A stretch of DNA of 64,000 nucleotides from an uncultured Aquimarina sp. (lineage in GTDB: Bacteria > Bacteroidota > Bacteroidia > Flavobacteriales > Flavobacteriaceae). The translations under genes were made by a program, and so were the position numbers. Positions 26,427 to 34,537 of the stretch are shown in pieces. The stretch lies in contig CANLCT010000015.1 in NCBI GenBank assembly GCA_947489195.1, positions 1 to 64,000 of the forward strand, read 5' to 3'. The notes under the pieces were generated by a model, which searched no databases, was not told where the DNA came from, and saw only the letters and a program-made list of their open reading frames with translations. Within the stretch, counting starts at the first letter, position 1, and every line of letters begins with the position of its first letter.

Positions 26427-27812
26427 TTATAGCTTTAAGTAGTTTTTGGCATTGTTATAACATATATTTTCAATCAATGTTTTAAGTAATAATTTATCAT
26501 TAGGCAGCTCACCATTAATAACATCACGACCAATAAGGTTGCATAATATTCGTCTAAAATATTCATGACGTGAAAAGGATAGAAAACTTCGCGAATCGGT
26601 TAGCATTCCAACAAAACGGGAAAGAAGCCCCATATTTGATAAAGTGTTTATTTGATTTTCAATACCGTTTTTTTGATCTAAAAACCACCAACCTGAACCT
26701 AATTGTATTTTTCCAGGAATATTATTGCCTTGGAAATTTCCAATAGCAGTAGCAAACAAACTATTATCCCTTGGATTTAGGTTATAAATTATAGTTTTAG
26801 CTAATTGATCTGTTTTTTCTAAATCATCGAGTAATTTAATAAAAGCATGTATATGTAAAGTGTCACTTATCGTATCAAAACCTGTATTGGCTCCTAATGT
26901 TAATTTTGCTCGGGTATTTGTATTACGAATTACACCGATATGGAATTGCTGTGTCCAACCTTTATTATGGTATAGTTTACAAATTTCGGTAAGTAAATAG
27001 GCTTGAATGTTTTTCTTTTCGGAATCAAGTAACTTTTTTCCGTTTAAGTATTTTTTAAAATTTATTTCGGCATCCTTTTTATTGGAACAAACAGGTATGG
27101 TTTCAAAGCTTATATCAGATAAACGACAACCATTTTCATGGAAATAATTAATTCTATTGGCTATAGCTTCTAAAAAACTATCACAATTGATTATTTGTAT
27201 TTTTGCTAGTGAAGCTAATTTATTAAGGTAATTAAGATCATCTAGTAGTAATGATTTTTCGGGCCTAAAAGTTGGAAAAACTTTTGTTTTACAATTAGAC
27301 TTAGCTATACTTTGATGGTATTCCAAGTTATCAATTGGATCATCGGTAGTACAGAGTAATTCTACATTTTTCATTTGTAATAATCCTTGACAACTTCGTT
27401 TGGGTTGAGACAATAACGTTTTAGTAGTGGCGTATATTTCTTCTGCAGAAGTAGGATTTAAAAGTACATCAATATCAAAATAGTTTTTTAATTCTAAATG
27501 AGTCCAGTGGTATAATGGATTACGTAATGTATATGGTACAGTTTCTGCCCATTTTAAAAATTTATCTTTATCAGATGCATTTCCTGTAATAAAAGTTTCA
27601 TTAATACCGTTAGCCCTCATAGCTCTCCATTTATAATGATCACCATCAAGCCAAGCTTTTGAAATATTTTGAAATTGTTTGTTTTGTGCAATTTGATCTG
27701 GTGGTAGGTGATTGTGGTAATCAATAATAGGCATTTTAGCTGCAGTATTATGATACAGTTCAAGTGCAATTTTATTGTTTAATAAAAAATCTTCTCCTAA
27801 AAACGCTTTCAT
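26427..27812 (-). CDS. uxaC: Glucuronate isomerase
   Basis: A 461-residue member of the uronate isomerase family, an amidohydrolase-fold enzyme. The N-terminal IIDYHNHLPPDQIA contains the metal-binding HxH. GSGWWFLDQKNGIENQI and DSRSFLSFSRHEYFRRI are family C-terminal blocks. It converts D-glucuronate to D-fructuronate (and galacturonate to tagaturonate). The start overlaps the stop of uxuA by 4 bp, a tight translational coupling. Confidence 0.96.
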   Translation of the reverse strand: MKAFLGEDFLLNNKIALELYHNTAAKMPIIDYHNHLPPDQIAQNKQFQNISKAWLDGDHYKWRAMRANGINETFITGNASDKDKFLKWAETVPYTLRNPLYHWTHLELKNYFDIDVLLNPTSAEEIYATTKTLLSQPKRSCQGLLQMKNVELLCTTDDPIDNLEYHQSIAKSNCKTKVFPTFRPEKSLLLDDLNYLNKLASLAKIQIINCDSFLEAIANRINYFHENGCRLSDISFETIPVCSNKKDAEINFKKYLNGKKLLDSEKKNIQAYLLTEICKLYHNKGWTQQFHIGVIRNTNTRAKLTLGANTGFDTISDTLHIHAFIKLLDDLEKTDQLAKTIIYNLNPRDNSLFATAIGNFQGNNIPGKIQLGSGWWFLDQKNGIENQINTLSNMGLLSRFVGMLTDSRSFLSFSRHEYFRRILCNLIGRDVINGELPNDKLLLKTLIENICYNNAKNYLKL

Positions 27813-29017
27813 ATATTTAGTGATTTTTTTATGCCTAATTCTAATCCACGTAGTTCTGCTAATCCACGTAAACGCCCAATAGCCATATAACCTGGATTAC
27901 CTACGTTAGTTAAATCATGTAACATACGATGGCCATGATCGGGTCTAAAAGGCATGCGTATATCTTTTCTTTTTTTGGTAATCCTAAGGTTTTGTTCTTC
28001 TATTAAAGCGCGCATTACTCCGAACATATCTACATCACCGTTTAAATGATCAGCTTCGTAAAAATCACCTTTATTATTACGTGAGGTAGCACGTAAATGA
28101 ATAAAGTGTATTCGAGAACCAAACTCCTCAATCATAGAAATTAATTCATTATCTGCTCTAGCCCCAAATGACCCAGTGCAAAAAGTAAGTCCATTATTCG
28201 GACTTTTAACAGCTTCAAATAAATCACGTACATCTTGTGCGGTACTCATTACTCTTGGTAAGCCCAAAATAGGAAAAGGAGGATCATCGGGATGTATGCA
28301 TAAACGTATTCCAGCCTCTTCTGCAGTAGGAGTAATTTTATTAAGGAAATAAAAAAGATGTGCTTTCATTTTAGTAACATCTATAGTGTCATAAGTATCT
28401 AAAAGTGTTTGGAAATTTTGTAATTCATAACCTTTTTGAACTTCATAACCTTTAGCAGAACCCGGTAGACCAGCAATTATGCTTTCGATAATTTCATTTT
28501 TTCGTATTTCTGTTAAGGATTCAAAATGTTTTTTTGTTTGTTTTTGTTCATCAGTGGTATAGCGAGTGATAGCTCCGGGTCTTTTAAGTAAAAAAAGTTC
28601 AAAAACAGCCATGTCCATTTTACTATAGCTTAAGCAAGTTGATCCATCTTTTAAAGGATAGTTTAAATTAGTACGTGTCCAATCAACCACAGGCATGAAA
28701 TTATAGCAAAGTGTGTCAATACCACACTTTCCTAAATTTATGATTGTCTGTTTGTAATTCTGAATATAATGTTCAAAATTTCCTGATTTACGCTTAATAT
28801 CCTCATGTACAGGAACACTTTCAACAACACTCCATGTTAAGCCTTCACTTTCAATTTCAGTTTTACGCTTAATAATTTCTTTAATAGTCCATACTTCACC
28901 ATTAGGAATATGATGTAAAGCACTTACAATTCCAGTAGCTCCAGCTTGTTTTACATCATTTAAGCTAACATTATCAGTTGGACCATACCACCTCCAGGTT
29001 TGTTCTAAATTTGCCAT
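27809..29017 (-). CDS. uxuA: D-mannonate dehydratase
   Basis: A 402-residue xylose-isomerase-like TIM barrel enzyme converting D-mannonate to 2-keto-3-deoxygluconate. MEQTWRWYG-type start (here NLEQTWRWYGPTD), CIHPDDPPFPILGLPR, TFCTGSFGARADN and HFIHLRATSRN are metal and substrate motifs of UxuA. It overlaps the upstream oxidoreductase gene by one base and the downstream uxaC by four. Confidence 0.96.
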   Translation of the reverse strand: MANLEQTWRWYGPTDNVSLNDVKQAGATGIVSALHHIPNGEVWTIKEIIKRKTEIESEGLTWSVVESVPVHEDIKRKSGNFEHYIQNYKQTIINLGKCGIDTLCYNFMPVVDWTRTNLNYPLKDGSTCLSYSKMDMAVFELFLLKRPGAITRYTTDEQKQTKKHFESLTEIRKNEIIESIIAGLPGSAKGYEVQKGYELQNFQTLLDTYDTIDVTKMKAHLFYFLNKITPTAEEAGIRLCIHPDDPPFPILGLPRVMSTAQDVRDLFEAVKSPNNGLTFCTGSFGARADNELISMIEEFGSRIHFIHLRATSRNNKGDFYEADHLNGDVDMFGVMRALIEEQNLRITKKRKDIRMPFRPDHGHRMLHDLTNVGNPGYMAIGRLRGLAELRGLELGIKKSLNI

Positions 29018-29838
29018 TATACTCCACTGTAAGCATTAAAACCACCATCAACAGGGACAACAACTCCTGTTACAAAAGCAGAAGTATTACTACATAACCA
29101 CTCTAAAGTGCCTACTAAATCTTCAGGTTTACCAAATCTACCCATTGGAGTTTGACTTATAATTGTATTACCTCTTTCGGTTAAACTGCCATCTTTATTA
29201 GTTAGTAATACTTTATTTTGTTCACTTAAAAAAAAGCCAGGAGCAATGGCATTTACTCGTATGCCTGCGGAAGCAAAATGTACAGCCATCCACTCTGTGA
29301 AATTAGAAATTGCGGCTTTTGCAGCACTATAAGCCAAAACCTTAGTCATTGGAGAAAAAGCACTCATTGAAGAGATATTGATAATACTACAGCCTGTTTT
29401 ATTTAGCATATCTTTTCCAAAAATTTGAGATGGAAGGAAGGAGCCTAAAAAGTTAATATTAAATACTTTTGAAACTGCATTATGATCTAAATCAAAAAAG
29501 TTTTTATTAGAAGCTTCATTATCTCCATAGTGTGTATTTGCGGTAGTTGCATCAGGATGATTTCCACCAGCGCCATTAATCAAGATATCACAAGTTCCAA
29601 ATTGTTTTGTAATTTGTTTTTGAACAATAAGTAAGCCTTCTTTATCTAAAACATCTACGGAAAAAATAAGTACTGTACCATCTCGTGCTTTAATTTTTTT
29701 CTCAACGTTTTCTAATTTACTTAATGTTCTTCCCAATAATACAATTTTGGCACCAAGTTTACTTAGATGTATAGCCATTTCGCTACATAATACACCAGAT
29801 CCTCCTGTTATGACAACAACTTTGTTTTTTAAACTCAT
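29017..29838 (-). CDS. SDR oxidoreductase, probable D-mannonate oxidoreductase (fructuronate reductase)
   Basis: A 273-residue short-chain dehydrogenase. The N-terminal VVITGGSGVLCSEMAIHL is the nucleotide-binding glycine motif; catalytic Ser-Tyr-Lys are in NISSMSA and AYSAAKAAI. It belongs to the SDR branch that replaces the unrelated UxuB in many bacteria, reducing D-fructuronate to D-mannonate. This reaction is the missing link between UxaC and UxuA, and the gene lies directly before uxuA, so the assignment is well supported by context. Confidence 0.85.
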   Translation of the reverse strand: MSLKNKVVVITGGSGVLCSEMAIHLSKLGAKIVLLGRTLSKLENVEKKIKARDGTVLIFSVDVLDKEGLLIVQKQITKQFGTCDILINGAGGNHPDATTANTHYGDNEASNKNFFDLDHNAVSKVFNINFLGSFLPSQIFGKDMLNKTGCSIINISSMSAFSPMTKVLAYSAAKAAISNFTEWMAVHFASAGIRVNAIAPGFFLSEQNKVLLTNKDGSLTERGNTIISQTPMGRFGKPEDLVGTLEWLCSNTSAFVTGVVVPVDGGFNAYSGV

Positions 29839-29876
29839 TGATTTTTAATTTTGTAAAACACTACTTGATAACTAAT

Positions 29877-31172
29877 TTAGTTGTTCCTTTTATTAATTCT
29901 TTTACGCTGTTCGGCAGTTAAGCCTTGGCTGAAATACAAATCATTAGGAAGTAATATATTAGATTGTTTTAAACTAGGGTCGTTTACCTTTTGACTCAAA
30001 TCACAGTCAAATCGTCCCAGTTTTGAGTACATTTTATTCCAGTTATTTCCAGCATTTATAAAATGAGAAAGTCCCCAAGTAATTCCATCACCATCACCAT
30101 CATCATCAAAAGCATCTGGAGCATAAACACCAGCTGCAGTGGGTAATAGTTGAGTTACCGAAGCAATTTCAAAATTAATCCAATCTTTGGCGTATTGAAT
30201 GGTGTAATGTTCAATACCATCTGTATTTACAATAGCAGCAACGCCTTCTTTAAAAGGAAAAACAATAGTTTCATGTCCCGAATTCATTATGGGATTAGCT
30301 TCATGCTTTATAAAAGGACCCTCTGGCTTATCAGCAATAGCAACACCCCAAGCATCCCAAAATTTACGGTTGGCGTCTCTTGTATCCATTCCAGATTTGT
30401 AGTAAATATATATTTTACCATTATGCACCAAAGGGTTTGGGTCATGAATAACTCGGTAATCCCATTCATTTTCTGTTCCAAAAGGAATAACTACATTATC
30501 CAGAGCAGTCCAAGGTCCATCAGGTGAATTTGACCAAGACATAGCTACAGGGCAAATATCATAGGCATCTCTCTTTTTATTGTATTTTCCACTAGGTGCA
30601 TCAAAGGCTTGGTAATATAAATAGTATTTATTTTTAAATTTTAAAATATCCGCAGTGGCCACAGATCTCCACCCGGGTTTTGGTTTTGGAGGTCTAGGTA
30701 CAGCAACACCTTGCTCTTCCCATGTAAAGCCATCAGTGCTTGTGGCATACCAGATTTCAGCTAAATCCCAATCTTGAGAAGGAATGGTGTCATTTGCATT
30801 TTTAAAGCCTTTAGGTTCTGTTGAGGTTTCTCTATGAGTATACCAAACATAATATTTTCCATTTTCTTTAATAATTTTTGAAGGATCCCTACGGGATATA
30901 GTTCCATTACCTTTATTATAATTAAAACCTTTTAATTCGGTGTATTTAAAGTTGGTATATAATTCGTTATCTAATAATCGTGGAGCCTCATAATTTTCAA
31001 AACTACGTCTTATAGCAGAACTTATTGTTTTATTAGTATCCAAATCCTTTATATAAAGAGGGAAAGTTTTTTGAGTACTTATTGCATTTTGTTGAATTTT
31101 ATCCTGCTTAGTTGTGCATGATGCGATAAAAAACAAACTGATTAATATGAGGTAATTATTTATCATGTTCAT
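29877..31172 (-). CDS. GH117-like five-bladed beta-propeller glycoside hydrolase, lipoprotein
   Basis: A 431-residue protein with a lipobox (FFIASC). The body shows repeated propeller motifs: SRRDPSKIIKENGKYYVWYT, WDLAEIWYATSTDGFTW, ADILKFKNKYYLYYQAFD, VIHDPNPLVHNGKIYIYYKS and NPIMNSGHETIVFPF. The pattern matches my memory of GH117, whose founders are alpha-1,3-L-neoagarooligosaccharide hydrolases releasing 3,6-anhydro-L-galactose. A GH43-type relative is the alternative. It is the first gene of the glucuronate operon, an unexpected location for an agar enzyme, so its substrate may differ. Confidence 0.7.
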   Translation of the reverse strand: MNMINNYLILISLFFIASCTTKQDKIQQNAISTQKTFPLYIKDLDTNKTISSAIRRSFENYEAPRLLDNELYTNFKYTELKGFNYNKGNGTISRRDPSKIIKENGKYYVWYTHRETSTEPKGFKNANDTIPSQDWDLAEIWYATSTDGFTWEEQGVAVPRPPKPKPGWRSVATADILKFKNKYYLYYQAFDAPSGKYNKKRDAYDICPVAMSWSNSPDGPWTALDNVVIPFGTENEWDYRVIHDPNPLVHNGKIYIYYKSGMDTRDANRKFWDAWGVAIADKPEGPFIKHEANPIMNSGHETIVFPFKEGVAAIVNTDGIEHYTIQYAKDWINFEIASVTQLLPTAAGVYAPDAFDDDGDGDGITWGLSHFINAGNNWNKMYSKLGRFDCDLSQKVNDPSLKQSNILLPNDLYFSQGLTAEQRKRINKRNN

Positions 31173-31192
31173 AGTTTTTTAAATATAATTTC

Positions 31193-31299
31193 AAACGTTT
31201 ACGTTTATAATCATAATGAAAGTATATTTTTTTTATAAATAACGTGTATTGTTGTTAAATACTTTATATTTAACGTAAGTTTAACGGTACTTATAACGG
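31193..31299. promoter_or_regulatory. Candidate operator region between the uronate operon and its putative regulator
   Basis: The 255-bp divergent spacer 31173-31427 contains AAACGTTTACGTTTA at 31193-31207. It also contains a phased set of direct repeats, TAACGT at 31271, TAACGG at 31282 and TAACGG at 31294, spaced 11 and 12 bp (one helical turn). No exact TAnnTTTG element is seen; TATTGTTG at 31403-31410 is the nearest for the plus-strand gene. Binding by the neighbouring regulator is a guess. Confidence 0.4.
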
Positions 31300-31427
31300 T
31301 TAATGTTGTTGTTAACTATATGTTTTGTAAGTGTTTAAAATATTTTTTATTTAGTAAGGAATCGAATCGTTTTTAGAGAGGAATTTTAAAGATTTAATCC
31401 TTTATTGTTGATATTGTAATAGATTAT

Positions 31428-32573
31428 ATGGAATTGTTATCAGATGAAGAAAAAAAGTACTTTGTAGATAAATTGTGTAAGAGTAAAACTTTTGCCAACG
31501 CACCTACAAGTATTTCATTATTATATTATTTGTTTGAAGCTACTCTTAAGAAGGTTGATTTAAAAGAAATGGTTATTGCTTTGGAGTTTTTTGGAGTAAA
31601 GGAGCCTGGTACAAGAGTACGTGTTAATGTATATAACCTTAGGAAAAAAATAAATAGCTATTATGAAACGGAAGGGGGAAATGATTCGAGTAGGTTAAGT
31701 ATAGAAAAAGGGCAATATGCAGTATCCTTTAATAAACAATCGAAAATTCCAACTAAAAAGGAAATAAACAAAAGAAGACAACCTTTATTAGTTTTTTTTG
31801 CCATTATGGGATTGCTAATGTTTACTTTATATTTAAAATGGCCAAAATCTGCCCCAGAGTTATGGAAATCTTTTTTTTTAAATTCAAAAGAGACTAATTT
31901 AATTATAGGTGATGTGTTTGGAATGATAGGAAAAACTATTACAGGTAATAATGGCTGGACACGTGATTACTCCATTAATAACTTAAAAGAATTTTATGAT
32001 TTTTTAGAGCTACATCCAAAATTAAAGGATTCGTTGGATCCTCCTCCTTATAGTTACGTAAATCAGATGGCTGTAACAGGTTCTGTTCAATTGGCAAATT
32101 ACTTTTCAAAATATAATCGAAAGTTTAATATTAGATTTTCATCAAAAACATCTGTTGAAGAAATAAAGGAAAATAATGTTATTTACATTGGACCAATAAA
32201 AAACAAAAATTCCTTTATCAATTTTTTTAATCAAGCTAATCCTTATTTTACATTGAAGGATACATTACTTTATTTTAGTAATCATCCAAAATATAAGGAT
32301 ACCATATATAGTTTTCCATACCGAGTACATAATGAGGAATTAGCGATTGTTTCTAAAATAAAGGGTTACAATGATTCAGAACAATTATTATTTTTCTCTA
32401 ATCACGATATTGGAATTAATGCTTGTATAAATTATTTTTCAAATGATAGACAGCTGAAAAAATTTAGTAACTTAATGTTAGGTAAAGAATATTTTACAGC
32501 AATTTTTAAAGTAAAAGGAGCATCCAGAACAGATACCAATATTGAATTACTAAAAAATATTCCTTTCGATTAA
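31428..32573 (+). CDS. Putative membrane-tethered winged-helix transcriptional regulator
   Basis: A 381-residue protein. Residues 1-105 resemble a winged-helix domain found in front of adenylate cyclase, TPR or TolB-like modules in other phyla: RVRVNVYNLRKKINSYYETE followed by DSSRLSIEKGQYAVSF. A single transmembrane helix is at about 119-136, preceded by KRRQ. The C-terminal about 245 residues would be periplasmic and match nothing I recognise. This is a ToxR-like layout: DNA-binding head inside, sensor outside. It is divergent from the glucuronate operon, so it is the best candidate for that operon's regulator. Confidence 0.6.
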   Translation: MELLSDEEKKYFVDKLCKSKTFANAPTSISLLYYLFEATLKKVDLKEMVIALEFFGVKEPGTRVRVNVYNLRKKINSYYETEGGNDSSRLSIEKGQYAVSFNKQSKIPTKKEINKRRQPLLVFFAIMGLLMFTLYLKWPKSAPELWKSFFLNSKETNLIIGDVFGMIGKTITGNNGWTRDYSINNLKEFYDFLELHPKLKDSLDPPPYSYVNQMAVTGSVQLANYFSKYNRKFNIRFSSKTSVEEIKENNVIYIGPIKNKNSFINFFNQANPYFTLKDTLLYFSNHPKYKDTIYSFPYRVHNEELAIVSKIKGYNDSEQLLFFSNHDIGINACINYFSNDRQLKKFSNLMLGKEYFTAIFKVKGASRTDTNIELLKNIPFD

Positions 32574-32575
32574 AA

Positions 32576-33121
32576 CTAATCTCTTTTGTAATAAGCAATG
32601 ATTGATGCCTTTTTAATAGTATTTGCAAATAAATTAAAGCCTACTACCGCAGCATTAGTATTTTTATCAAGTCCAAGGGAAGCTACTTTTAAAGCATGGA
32701 TTGTAATTACATACTGATGAAAACCGTGACCTTGGGGTGGACATGGACCTCCATATCCAAAAGTGCCATAATCGGTAATACTTTGAATACTTCCTTTAGG
32801 AGCTAATTTGGCTTCGATATTTCCTGCATTTGAAACTAATTCATTCACCGAAGCATCAATATCAAAAATAAGCCAATGCCACCAACCACTTCCAGTAGGA
32901 GCAGAAGGATCGTGAATTGTTATGGCAAAACTTTTTGTTCCTTCAGGAGCATTATTCCAGCTTAATTGTGGTGAAATATTCCCGCCACTGCATCCAAAAC
33001 CATTAAAAACTTGTTTTGAAGTCATTTGGCCACCAATGTCGTTACTTTTTAAAGTGAAAGTTTGCGAGTTTGTTACAATTGAAAAAAATAAGAAAGTTAA
33101 TAAGCTTATAATTTTTATCAT
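32576..33121 (-). CDS. YbhB/YbcL (PEBP) family secreted protein
   Basis: A 181-residue protein with a signal peptide (cleavage near TNSQ). FGCSGGNISPQLSWNNAPEG, IHDPSAPTGSGWWHW and the GPCPPQGHGFHQYVITIHAL block are the ligand-binding core of the phosphatidylethanolamine-binding protein family. Bacterial members have no settled function. It is convergent with the regulator gene, with 2 bp between their stops. Confidence 0.92.
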   Translation of the reverse strand: MIKIISLLTFLFFSIVTNSQTFTLKSNDIGGQMTSKQVFNGFGCSGGNISPQLSWNNAPEGTKSFAITIHDPSAPTGSGWWHWLIFDIDASVNELVSNAGNIEAKLAPKGSIQSITDYGTFGYGGPCPPQGHGFHQYVITIHALKVASLGLDKNTNAAVVGFNLFANTIKKASIIAYYKRD

Positions 33122-33266
33122 GATAAAATAGATTTAAAATAAATATAGTGATTCTTTTGATAAAATGCGAGATCACTTTTTTGTAACAAGCTTCTTTTTA
33201 AATCAGTTGTTTTAATAAAATTAAAAACTCATTGATATTAAAACGTTTCTTCATGTAATTTGTTCT

Positions 33267-33977
33267 ATGTACACTTCGGTTTTGTTTTGTCAAGAAATAG
33301 AATTAACAGGAAGGGTAATTGCAGATTCAATTTCGGTAAATATTTATAACATTTCAAAAAATAAGGGGGTAATAAATGATAATGAAGGTTATTTTAAAAT
33401 TTTAGCAACTATAAATGATACCATATCATTTTCATCAATACAGCATAAGAATTTTTCATTAAAAATAACTAAGGATCATATTGAAAATCCTTATATGGAA
33501 ATTATTATGGAAAGTAAAGTAGAAACCTTAAATGAAGTATTTATTAGTTCCTCAGGACTTTCGGGGAATTTAAAAAATGATTTAATGAAGATTCCATTAA
33601 AAGAATATATTGATGGGAGGATTTATGGTGGCAAACGAATAATACCATTAACTTCAACACAAAGAGCATTTAAAAAAGTTAATTCTGGAGCTATAAATAA
33701 AATAGTTAATACAATTAATGGAAAGATTAAGAAAGCTAAGCAGAATATATTATTAGAGAATAAAACGATTTTAGTTACAAAAGTACGCTCCAGATTTTCA
33801 GAAGATTTTTTTGTTGAAGAATTAGGTGTTTCTATGGATTATATACAAGATTTTATGAATTATTGTGCTGCGGATATTCGTTTTATAGCATTCACAAAAA
33901 TTGAGTCTAGTTTAGAGTTAATAAGCTTCTTTAAAGAAAAATCTATAGCGTATAAAAAAATGAAAGCGCATGAATGA
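33267..33977 (+). CDS. Secreted protein with carboxypeptidase-regulatory-like domain
   Basis: A 236-residue frame from the first ATG. IELTGRVIADSISVNIYNIS and GYFKILATINDTISFSSIQH form a CarboxypepD_reg-like beta-sandwich, as seen at the N-terminus of many Bacteroidota envelope proteins. The remainder is basic and unrecognised. The first ATG (33267) leaves only a short hydrophobic stretch. The open frame extends upstream to 33231, and translation from an ATT there (IDIKTFLHVICSMYTSVLFC) would give a complete signal peptide, so the true start may be non-ATG or damaged. Confidence 0.65.
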   Translation: MYTSVLFCQEIELTGRVIADSISVNIYNISKNKGVINDNEGYFKILATINDTISFSSIQHKNFSLKITKDHIENPYMEIIMESKVETLNEVFISSSGLSGNLKNDLMKIPLKEYIDGRIYGGKRIIPLTSTQRAFKKVNSGAINKIVNTINGKIKKAKQNILLENKTILVTKVRSRFSEDFFVEELGVSMDYIQDFMNYCAADIRFIAFTKIESSLELISFFKEKSIAYKKMKAHE

Positions 33978-34537
33978 TTTTTAGTTAATCTATCTAGTGA
34001 ATTTACTACCTAAAGGTGAATGATTATTGTTTGTAAAATTAATTTTTAATCCTTTAAATTAGTTTAGGGACTTGCTATGCGACTAATAAAAGAATGTAAT
34101 ACAATTTGGAGGTTATTAAGCAGACCTATTTTTGTCTATATAAAGGACTTTACGTAAAGTCATTATATTTAATAAAATTAAAATATTAATGTCTTTTTTT
34201 TAATGAAAACTCATTATTGCATAAATTTATTCAAAATTGTAACGTTTTAATTAGATTAACAGGGATATGAGTATCTTTGCAGCCAATAATGAGAAAGCTT
34301 AGTTTTTTGAATTTTATTAAATAAATCAAAAAGAATTGTGATTGTACAAAATATAATCATAATAAATTGATAATCAATTTTTTATAATTTTTTAAGTTGA
34401 TGTGAATATTGTAGCTTAAGCTGGTATTAATGCAGAATTAATTTTAGTAAAGTTATTTTTACATATAAAGTGATTTTAAAAGTAAAAGCTCGTTATTTTT
34501 TAATTAGGAAAATACAGAATAAAAATAAAGTAAACGA
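33978..34537 (+). other. Long ilvD upstream region with promoter and possible Ile/Val leader
   Basis: A 560-bp gap. TATCTTTG at 34273-34280 is an exact -7 element with TTAG 18 bp upstream, so the ilv transcript probably starts near 34286 and has a leader of about 250 nt. Within it a short frame starting GTG at 34339 (stop 34369-34371) would read MIVQNIIIIN, seven of ten codons being Ile or Val. A second short frame starts at ATG 34290 (MRKLSFLNFIK). No convincing GC-containing terminator follows, so attenuation is not established. The first 280 bp hold nothing I recognise. Confidence 0.4.

Noticed and set aside
30150..30527. 125-codon open frame on the plus strand
   Set aside because: It lies entirely antisense to the GH117-like gene, whose protein is clearly conserved; the composition is that of a reverse-strand shadow.
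34365..34381. Hairpin as an ilv attenuator terminator
   Set aside because: The stem is 7 bp with a single G-C pair and overlaps the stop codon of the putative leader, so it is too weak and badly placed to call.
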